Assembly (NCBI GenBank): GCA_023398345.1
Contig: JAEWSK010000160.1
Span: 1-5,188 of the forward strand
Reading direction: 5' to 3'
DNA: 5,188 nucleotides
Source of the DNA: Armatimonadota bacterium
GTDB taxonomy: Bacteria; Armatimonadota; UBA5829
Shown: positions 1 through 5,188 of the stretch, piece by piece
Layout of the letters: each line of letters starts with the position of its first letter
How positions within the stretch are numbered: the first letter of the stretch is position 1
Position numbers and translations under genes: made by a program
Notes under the pieces: model-generated
The model's input: the letters and a program-made list of their open reading frames with translations, nothing else
The model's database searches: none
Told to the model about the DNA's origin: nothing

Positions 1-413
1 TGGGCCTGTGGGGAGCCGGCGGCGGAATGATTATTTGGCTTGCGGGACTGAAGGGTATTCCGGCTTCGTATTACGAAGCAGCCGATATCGACGGTGCGAA
101 CGCATGGCAGAAGCTGCGCAATGTGACGCTTCCGATGTTGAGCCCGTACATATTCTTCAACTTAATAATGGGAACTATCGGCGTGCTGCAGACATTCGAC
201 AATGTATACGTTATGACCGGCGGGCAAGGTGGGCCGGTGGATGCAACAATGATGCCTGTGCTTTTATTATTCAATAAAGCGTTTCGATATTTCAGCATGG
301 GTTACGCGAGTGCGCTTGCATGGATTCTTTTTATTATCATTTTGGCGTTTACGCTTTTCCAGCTAAAAATGGCGCCCAGATGGGTGCATTATGAGGCTGA
401 TAAGGGCAAGTAA
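1..413 (+). CDS. Sugar ABC transporter permease, MalF/UgpA-like (3' part only)
   Basis: The first complete codon is at position 3. The start lies outside the window and 136 C-terminal residues are visible, ending at TAA 411-413. This is the membrane subunit of a binding-protein-dependent sugar importer (CUT1 family) and would form a heterodimer with the next gene's product. Seen: the cytoplasmic EAA loop that docks the ATPase, EAADIDGANAW...TLP, at nt 75-134. It has the family's EAA, following Gly and closing Leu-Pro. After it come a hydrophobic helix (IFFNLIMGTIGVLQTFD), the periplasmic TGGQGGP turn typical of MalF/UgpA proteins, a last helix (ALAWILFIIILAFTLFQ), and the tail RWVHYE, a common ending in this subfamily. 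The reading frame is intact. The stop lies 30 bp before the next permease in the same direction, so the two are very likely cotranscribed. Family assignment is firm; the transported sugar is unknown. Confidence 0.93.
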   Translation, partial: GLWGAGGGMIIWLAGLKGIPASYYEAADIDGANAWQKLRNVTLPMLSPYIFFNLIMGTIGVLQTFDNVYVMTGGQGGPVDATMMPVLLLFNKAFRYFSMGYASALAWILFIIILAFTLFQLKMAPRWVHYEADKGK

Positions 414-443
414 GCATTTCGATTCGAGGACGGGTAAGTTAAA

Positions 444-1811
444 ATGGACTTTTTGACTTGGGTCATTCTTATAACGCTGACATACTGGGCCGCGGGCGGA
501 ACGCTGCTTGTCGTCATTGACGCATTTCAAGCCAGAAAATGGCGTGACGTCGGACTGCTGGCTCTGGGATATATTTTTTCGGCTCTAGTTGTGCTGATGT
601 ACACTGCCGACTATGCGCACAATGGCACAGCGCATTCTTTAAATATATCTACGCTCACAAAGGCGATTTTATTTGTTGGTTTTGTGTGCGCTTGGCTATC
701 TGTAGTAGGCAGATCCACATTGCGCAATCTTTCATGGCAAGAAAAAAAGCGGCGCAAGAGACTTTCAAAGCAGATCAAGCTGCATCTGGCGCTTGTCACC
801 GGCGCAATTGTATTTTCAGTGCCGTTTTATTGGCTTGTGACGACTTCGCTAAAGCCCGACGAGCGCACAAACCAGTTCCCGCCCGACATCATTCCAATGA
901 AGCAGTCCAGTGTAAAAATTGCGGGCAAAAATCATCAAGTCTATTTGCTAAAAGAGCATGGCAGCGAAATCAAAGTCATAAAGATAGCCGAGCTTGAGAG
1001 CGATAAATGGCAGGTCGCACCAATCCATGCGGCCAAGAATTCAAAATCCCGCGCGTATATGTCGCAGGATAACTCGATTATCGTTGCGCGCGCAGATATA
1101 AAGCCCGATTTGCATCCGATTCTTCTTTGGAAAAACTACTCAGATGCACTTGCGTTTCTTCCTGCTGAATATAGCCGCGGGCTGCGTCCGCTGTGGAATA
1201 CGATTTACGTAACGCTTTTGACGATTATAGGCACTGTGCTGTCGAGTTCGATGGTGGCGTTTGCGTTTGCCAGATTGAAATGGCCGGGCCGCGACGTTTT
1301 ATTTGTTGTGCTGATTGCAACTATGATGATTCCGCCGGCAGTTACGATGCTTCCGGTATTTCTAATCTTTCGCTCGATGAATTGGATAGATACATTGCGG
1401 CCGCTGTGGGTTCCGGCCCTGTTCGGCAGCGCATTTAACGTATTCTTACTAAGGCAGTTTTTCATGACCATTCCAAACGAGCTTGAAGACGCCGCAAAAA
1501 TCGATGGCTGCTCATATTTTATGATCTATTGGAAGATAATGCTGCCTTTAATAAAACCAGCGCTGGCGGCGATTACGATATTTGCATTTATGGGAAGTTG
1601 GAACAACTTTATGGGCCCGCTGATATATATCAGCTCACCTGAAAATATGACTCTTGCATATGCGCTGCAACTCTTCCAGGGGACACACGGCGGCGAACCA
1701 GCGATGATGATGGCAGCGGCAACACTTGTAATGCTGCCTGTGCTTGGCGTGTTCTTCTTTACCCAGCGCTACATGATCCAAGGCGTCACACTGACCGGCA
1801 TCAAAGGCTGA
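444..1811 (+). CDS. Sugar ABC transporter permease, MalG/UgpE-like, with extra N-terminal membrane module and extracytoplasmic insert
   Basis: This is the second membrane subunit of the CUT1 sugar importer, 455 residues. Canonical part: helix 1 at about 113-134 ending in TTSLKPDE; the segment WKNYSDAL (229-236); the helix-2 region beginning LWNTIYVTLL and FARLKWPGRD (275-284); MMIPPAVTMLPVF (294-306); the EAA loop EDAAKIDG...MLP (348-368) for ATPase docking; FMGSWNNFMGPLIY (382-395); and the C-terminal QRYMIQGVTLTGIKG. Family members are usually about 270-300 residues. The excess is residues 1-112, with three predicted helices (about 4-25, 36-55, 70-89) and a basic linker KKRRKRLSKQIK, plus a polar insert at about 152-228 between helices 1 and 2. 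I chose ATG 444 because GAGGA at 426-430 precedes it, although 13 nt is a long spacing, and because the gene follows the upstream permease by 30 bp. No Met codon lies just before canonical helix 1. A TTG at 720 would give a conventional protein but has no convincing ribosome site. Permease function is certain; the role of the extensions is unknown. Confidence 0.95.
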   Translation: MDFLTWVILITLTYWAAGGTLLVVIDAFQARKWRDVGLLALGYIFSALVVLMYTADYAHNGTAHSLNISTLTKAILFVGFVCAWLSVVGRSTLRNLSWQEKKRRKRLSKQIKLHLALVTGAIVFSVPFYWLVTTSLKPDERTNQFPPDIIPMKQSSVKIAGKNHQVYLLKEHGSEIKVIKIAELESDKWQVAPIHAAKNSKSRAYMSQDNSIIVARADIKPDLHPILLWKNYSDALAFLPAEYSRGLRPLWNTIYVTLLTIIGTVLSSSMVAFAFARLKWPGRDVLFVVLIATMMIPPAVTMLPVFLIFRSMNWIDTLRPLWVPALFGSAFNVFLLRQFFMTIPNELEDAAKIDGCSYFMIYWKIMLPLIKPALAAITIFAFMGSWNNFMGPLIYISSPENMTLAYALQLFQGTHGGEPAMMMAAATLVMLPVLGVFFFTQRYMIQGVTLTGIKG

Positions 1812-1873
1812 TAGCATAAACTCTAATAGCCGAAATCTGCCTCGATCTAAATGAGCTATCAGACCTGCTTTTT
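1808..1873 (+). terminator. Weak candidate terminator for the permease operon
   Basis: A perfect 8-bp inverted repeat, CTGATAGC (1808-1815) and GCTATCAG (1855-1862), begins at the permease stop codon. It is followed by a run of five T (1869-1873) six bases after the stem. The 39-base loop is long for an intrinsic terminator and the stem is only half GC, so termination here is a guess. The position at the end of the operon, facing a convergent gene, is what favours it. Confidence 0.25.
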
Positions 1874-1902
1874 GCGTAAAAGAAGCGCCAACAATGCACG
1901 CC

Positions 1903-1927
1903 GCAGTCCCCCATATTTAAAGACTGC
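1903..1927. repeat. Short inverted repeat between the convergent genes
   Basis: GCAGTC (1903-1908) and GACTGC (1922-1927) form a 6-bp stem around a 13-base loop. It sits 12 bp beyond the hydrolase stop codon in that gene's direction of transcription. It could form a small 3' hairpin in the hydrolase mRNA, but no T-run follows on that strand, so it is not called a terminator. The rest of 1812-1938 shows nothing recognisable. Confidence 0.3.
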
Positions 1928-1938
1928 TAGTGTTCTAT

Positions 1939-4900
1939 TTATTTCAGACCGATTTGCGCAATTAGATCCGGCTGAGCTCCAACTAGAGGCTGAGCCGAGT
2001 CCTGAGCGGCGTAGATCAGCATGTTTCGCAGCAGTCTTTCAGCAACCGGACTTTTGCCGAGGTTCTCCCGAATCAGCAGCGAATTCAACACGACATTTCC
2101 CGCTCCAAGCTTGTTTACAGAGATCATTAGCCCGGACTCGTAGTTTGGTGACGCGTGAATTGCCCCAGCAACGGTTTCAGCAGGCGCATCCAGCCCTGTC
2201 CAACAGAGACTTGATATAGTTTCCCGGTAGAATGTATAGTCCATCAAGCCGGTAGGAAGCCCGCTAAATATCGGATGGTTCTTGGCCCACTCATCTTTGT
2301 GATAAACGCAACTGGCAAGCGCGGCAAGACTGCCTTTGTTCTTAAGAGGTACAAACGCGGTCTTCTGATCGCCGTTGGCAAAGACGCCTGGAGACAAAAA
2401 TATTGCAGTCGACCCGCGCACAATGTGTCTTGCAAGCTCACCAAACGCTTCGGCTCCGCCGGGAGCAGGGCTATTGCCTACCAATATCACTTCGCGTCCG
2501 GTCTGGGCCTGTGCGAATGGGCGGACCTTGATCCCGTGATCGGTCAGCCATTTTGACAGATCCGGATCGTCTCCCCAAAGCACCACTTCAGCATTGACCT
2601 TAGGCATATCGGCCGGGTCGGCAACATAGAACTCAGCTTCTCCACCCGCGGCGGCCCCGCCTCGCTCAAATGTTGCAACAAACCGATACTTGCCGGACGG
2701 CCAATTTACGGTCATATCCTCGGAGAAGACCGGCAGCGCAAGCGGAGGCTGAGGTTTGCTGTTGGGATTGTTGATTGTGACGGTCATCTTGCGTTCAAAT
2801 ACTTTTGCGGAATTTGGCCCGAATACTTCCATGCGCACCGGATACTCGCCGGGCTGCAGCACATCTTCATTTGCAAGCACGGCCTCAAGTTTGATCGAAG
2901 TCCCTCTGTAGAGATTGACCGGCTCGGCAAATGTGCACCATCTCAGTGGAGCAAAACCGTCGAACATTGCATCTATTGTGCCGGGTTTGAGCTCTCTGAA
3001 CGTGGTAGTGAGTCCCTCGCCGCTAAGGCCCTGGTCGACCGTGCCGGTTAGGCTGTAGCCGTTAATGTTGGGATTGGATCGAATAGCGTTGAGCCCCAAA
3101 AGTCTCTGGCTTGCATTGCGCGCCAGGCAATCTTTGAAGTAATCCTCAGGCCGACCGAACGTATCCGCCAGCCGCCACTTCTCCCAGTCCGCCATAAATG
3201 GAACAAGCGAGCGTCCGTAGAACTGCCCAGCCCCCGAGTTCTCTTTGCCGCGCTGCTCGAAGTTGCGAGCTAGGCGAACCAAATCCACGGAGGTCGCGAT
3301 GCCGTATTCGGAGATAAAGACTGGCTTGGTTCCTTGTCCAATTGAGCGAAGAATGCGAATCGATTCAGCAGTATGCGGCACTTGGGGATAGACGTGGAAA
3401 TCACCCATGCCCGGGCAAGTGGGATACCCCCACTCCTGCGAGGTCAGACCAGCTCCCTCTTTTTCGTCGCCAAGTAAAAACTCCCACGACTTCGAGCCGG
3501 GGTTGGAAACCGAGCCGATGCCAAGTTGGCGGTCGAAACGTCCGCTTGAGAGAAGCACCAATCGGCTATTATCCAGTGAGCGAACAAGCGGCAGCGCTGA
3601 TACCGCATGGCGGAACACTGCTCCGTCACCGGCCTCGTTTAGTATGCCCCACATCACCACGCTCGGGTGGTTCCGATCTCGCAGGATCATATCTGATGTG
3701 GAGCGGTTGTACCTTTCGGCCATTTTGGGCGAGTCTTCGAGAAACCATGCCGAATACGGTTCTTCATAGACCATCAGACCGATTTCGTCGCACAGATCCA
3801 ACTGATACGGCGTCGCAAGGCCGGATATGAACCTTATGGCGTTGAATCCCATCGCCTTGGCATTGAGAAGGTCTCTTCTCAGCCACTCTTTGTCGTATGA
3901 GACACGGTTGCCGATTGGACACTCGTTGCCTGTGTGAGAACTGCGCAGAAAAATGCGCTTCCCATTGAGCTGAAAATGCCCGTTTTCAATTCTAAAGTCT
4001 CTGAACCCGCACCGAGCCGACTGCTCGTCGAACACATTGGATCCCTGCCGGCAGAGACGCACTGTCACGCGGTACATGTAAGGATCGTTGAGCTGCCACA
4101 GCTTTGGATTTTTAATCTTGATCTGCGTATTGACCACTTTGTCGCCGACTGGAAGAGTCACGTCAAGCATCTTTGCAGCTACGGTTTCGCCGTTGGCCGC
4201 AGGCGAAACAGCGATCTCAAGCTTTCCCTTTACTTGCTTTTTTAGCGCGTTTTTTACCGTGGTCTGTATATTTATAATCCCGGTCTTGGGATCTGGATGC
4301 ACGTAAAGGTTTGCAACCCTTGTCGCTGGAGCGATGAGGACATCCACACTGTCTTCCAGACCGCCATGGTTATAATCATGGCCATAGGTATAGTTGCATG
4401 TTTTGTTGCGGTGAGGGGTCTGTTTCAGAGCGATCCCCTCTATAGGCTCTTCTGTTGGATTCAGAAGTCGCACGGCGAGCCGGTTCGATTCATTTGGCTT
4501 TATGGCTGATGTAGCATCGAGCACGAATACGCCTTCAGCTCCCTCGTGCTCTCCGATATATTTGCCGTTGAGCCAAACGTCGACTTTATAGTCCGCATTC
4601 CAGAACTTGACCAAATACCGCCCATCGGGGTCTGAATTCACAGTAGGAGTAAAGTCTTTCCAATACCAAACGAGCCCGTGGTAGCCAGGAAAGATGTCTT
4701 CTATAACCCACGGCACTTTGGTCGGCCTGGAATCCGGCCTGGCGCCTGTCCACCACTGTTGGTCCCGGCCGACATTGTTAGGGTCTATGGCAAGCATCCA
4801 GCCTTCGCCGTCAAGTGAGATTACGTTACCGCTGACTGGAGGCTGCGGCGGCTTTACAGTCTTTGCAAAGGCTGCAGATTCTATTGTCATCACAATCAAA

Positions 4901-4995
4901 GCAGCAAAAATAGCAATAACACAGTACCCGCTGGCTACTAGATTGAATCTATTCAAAATACAAAACCTTCTTTCCTGGCTTTCATTGCATTTCAT
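1939..4995 (-). CDS. Secreted glycoside hydrolase family 2 protein with C-terminal GATase-like domain
   Basis: This is an exported beta-glycosidase of the GH2 group (beta-galactosidase/glucuronidase/mannosidase relatives), 1018 residues. A signal peptide has its hydrophobic core at about 19-36 and probable cleavage after AFA (44|45). There is no lipobox, so a soluble exported enzyme is expected. Domains: N-terminal jelly-roll sugar-binding domain about 57-180 (LDGEGW, WLNGKYIGEHEG); Ig-like beta-sandwich about 220-333; TIM barrel about 335-690; Ig-like domain about 690-793; GATase-like domain about 800-1000. The GH2 barrel shows DRNHPSVVMWGILNEAG, with E454 as the likely acid/base, DFHVYP (532-537), and KPVFISEYG, with E563 as the likely nucleophile. 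Both glutamates are present, so activity is expected. The last domain (HPIFSGLP, GAGNVVLNSLLIRENLG) resembles the trimerisation/GATase-like domains appended to some glycosidases. It lacks an evident Cys nucleophile elbow and is probably non-catalytic. It is convergent with the permease genes and may act on their substrate. The substrate cannot be told. The ATG has no clear ribosome site, and TTG at 4956 is a credible alternative start. Confidence 0.93.
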   Translation of the reverse strand: MKCNESQERRFCILNRFNLVASGYCVIAIFAALIVMTIESAAFAKTVKPPQPPVSGNVISLDGEGWMLAIDPNNVGRDQQWWTGARPDSRPTKVPWVIEDIFPGYHGLVWYWKDFTPTVNSDPDGRYLVKFWNADYKVDVWLNGKYIGEHEGAEGVFVLDATSAIKPNESNRLAVRLLNPTEEPIEGIALKQTPHRNKTCNYTYGHDYNHGGLEDSVDVLIAPATRVANLYVHPDPKTGIINIQTTVKNALKKQVKGKLEIAVSPAANGETVAAKMLDVTLPVGDKVVNTQIKIKNPKLWQLNDPYMYRVTVRLCRQGSNVFDEQSARCGFRDFRIENGHFQLNGKRIFLRSSHTGNECPIGNRVSYDKEWLRRDLLNAKAMGFNAIRFISGLATPYQLDLCDEIGLMVYEEPYSAWFLEDSPKMAERYNRSTSDMILRDRNHPSVVMWGILNEAGDGAVFRHAVSALPLVRSLDNSRLVLLSSGRFDRQLGIGSVSNPGSKSWEFLLGDEKEGAGLTSQEWGYPTCPGMGDFHVYPQVPHTAESIRILRSIGQGTKPVFISEYGIATSVDLVRLARNFEQRGKENSGAGQFYGRSLVPFMADWEKWRLADTFGRPEDYFKDCLARNASQRLLGLNAIRSNPNINGYSLTGTVDQGLSGEGLTTTFRELKPGTIDAMFDGFAPLRWCTFAEPVNLYRGTSIKLEAVLANEDVLQPGEYPVRMEVFGPNSAKVFERKMTVTINNPNSKPQPPLALPVFSEDMTVNWPSGKYRFVATFERGGAAAGGEAEFYVADPADMPKVNAEVVLWGDDPDLSKWLTDHGIKVRPFAQAQTGREVILVGNSPAPGGAEAFGELARHIVRGSTAIFLSPGVFANGDQKTAFVPLKNKGSLAALASCVYHKDEWAKNHPIFSGLPTGLMDYTFYRETISSLCWTGLDAPAETVAGAIHASPNYESGLMISVNKLGAGNVVLNSLLIRENLGKSPVAERLLRNMLIYAAQDSAQPLVGAQPDLIAQIGLK
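4966..4976 (-). promoter_or_regulatory. Shine-Dalgarno-like site supporting a TTG start for the GH2 gene
   Basis: On the minus strand AGGAAAGAAGG ends 9 bases before an in-frame TTG (4956-4954, codon 14 of the longer reading). Translation from that TTG gives MNRFNLVASG..., a compact signal peptide with one Arg before the hydrophobic core. No purine-rich site lies in the 15-20 bases before the ATG at 4995, where the sequence is AT-rich. The site falls inside the coding sequence if the ATG is used, so it could also be chance purine content. Confidence 0.4.
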
Positions 4996-5146
4996 TAAGT
5001 ATTTAATTAATAAGACGGATATTAAAATCCTCTCTTTCCGTCGCGTAGGAAATAAGCATTTAGAACTAGCCGGTTGGGGGATTGGCCGGGTCAGATATTC
5101 AGTCGTTTGCCGAAAACAACTCTGGTTTTGCTCCTAACATTTTTAC
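4996..5146. other. 5' intergenic region of the GH2 gene, probably carrying its promoter
   Basis: There is no coding signal on either strand. The 35 bases next to the hydrolase ATG are strongly AT-rich (TTAATTAA at 5003-5010). On the minus strand TAATAT (5024-5019) resembles a -10 box, but no -35-like hexamer lies 16-18 bases upstream, so no promoter is called. If the candidate gene at the right edge is real, this is a divergent promoter region serving both directions. Confidence 0.45.
5017..5030. promoter_or_regulatory. Imperfect palindrome upstream of the GH2 gene, possible operator
   Basis: GGATATTAAAATCC is a 14-base palindrome around a central TTAA with one mismatched symmetric pair (positions 5 and 10). 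It lies 22 bp upstream of the hydrolase ATG and overlaps the only -10-like hexamer, a location suited to a repressor. It matches no operator consensus I can name, and AT-rich DNA makes such palindromes by chance. Confidence 0.2.
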
Positions 5147-5188
5147 ATGAGATTCTCAATGTTATCGGTCGTTAGCGACTGCCTCGGG
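5147..5188 (+). CDS. Possible start of a divergent gene, N-terminus only (perhaps sugar phosphate isomerase/epimerase-like)
   Basis: ATG 5147 opens a frame that runs to the window edge: MRFSMLSVVSDCLG, 14 codons. A second in-frame ATG lies at 5159. The pattern of a short beta strand followed by SD and Gly (LSVVSDCLG) resembles the first strand of xylose-isomerase-like TIM-barrel proteins (sugar phosphate isomerase/epimerases), which often sit in sugar-utilisation loci. Against it: only 14 codons are visible, and no Shine-Dalgarno sequence precedes either ATG. Orientation is divergent from the hydrolase, leaving about 150 bp between them. Treat the product as a guess. Confidence 0.27.
   Translation, partial: MRFSMLSVVSDCLG

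Noticed and set aside
8..277. Plus-strand open frame of 89 codons overlapping the first permease
   Set aside because: The overlapping frame carries an unmistakable permease EAA loop. This alternative translation is Arg/Cys-rich and has no ribosome site.
720..722. Internal TTG as the start of a conventional-length second permease
   Set aside because: No convincing Shine-Dalgarno sequence precedes it. The upstream 276 bases are in frame, free of stops, and encode three hydrophobic helices with sensible charge distribution, which suggests real coding sequence.
1851..2219. Plus-strand open frame of 122 codons starting in the convergent intergenic region
   Set aside because: Most of it lies opposite the GH2 C-terminus. 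It has no ribosome site, and its product is Arg/Ser/Gln-rich with no domain.
3342..3830. Long open frame (162 codons) on the plus strand opposite the GH2 gene, with further plus-strand frames at 2275-2556, 3407-3769, 3934-4245 and 4694-5137
   Set aside because: They lie antisense to a gene with clear conserved motifs throughout. Their translations are low-complexity or Arg/Ser/Pro-rich with no recognisable domain, as expected for shadow frames.
5074..5101. TTGGGG and TATTCA spaced by 16 bases on the plus strand, considered as a promoter for the right-edge frame
   Set aside because: Each hexamer matches the sigma-70 consensus at only about half its positions, which is within chance expectation, and the downstream gene is itself uncertain.
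5136..5163. Nested inverted repeats AACAT/ATGTT and TGAGA-T-TCTCA near the right edge
   Set aside because: The inner repeat leaves only a one-base loop and the outer arms are asymmetrically spaced, so no stable hairpin forms. As an operator it would overlap the possible start codon, and it matches no known consensus.

Overview
The window is a piece of a bacterial carbohydrate-uptake and carbohydrate-degradation locus with about 50% G+C by eye. It reads as an ordinary chromosomal CAZyme/ABC-transport neighbourhood: no RNA gene, insertion sequence, CRISPR array or phage feature was seen. Two adjacent CUT1-type sugar ABC permeases together with a large secreted multidomain GH2 hydrolase resemble loci in environmental heterotrophs such as Armatimonadota, Planctomycetota/PVC or Chloroflexota. 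No marker here fixes the phylum, so this is only an impression.

Layout, left to right. (1) The 3' end of a MalF/UgpA-like permease (1-413, +) enters from the left edge. (2) After a 30-bp gap comes a MalG/UgpE-like permease (444-1811, +). It is much longer than usual for its family (455 residues against roughly 270-300) because it has an extra N-terminal three-helix membrane module and a charged extracytoplasmic insert after canonical helix 1. (3) A 127-bp convergent intergenic stretch (1812-1938) holds two inverted repeats, one a weak terminator candidate. (4) A 1018-codon secreted glycoside hydrolase family 2 protein (1939-4995, -) follows, with both catalytic glutamates visible and a C-terminal glutamine-amidotransferase-like domain. 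(5) A 5' intergenic region of about 150 bp (4996-5146) is AT-rich near the hydrolase start and holds one imperfect palindrome. (6) At the right edge a possible divergent gene start (5147-5188, +) has only 14 codons visible.

How the genes could work together (inference): the exported GH2 enzyme cuts beta-linked glycosides outside the cytoplasm. The released mono- or oligosaccharides are imported by the ABC transporter, whose two membrane subunits are seen here. Its solute-binding protein and ATPase are not in the window. The hydrolase is on the opposite strand, so it is a separate transcription unit. No substrate can be assigned from the sequence.

I did not find evidence for a wholly new system. 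The most unusual features are the enlarged architecture of the second permease and the GH2 plus GATase-like fusion.
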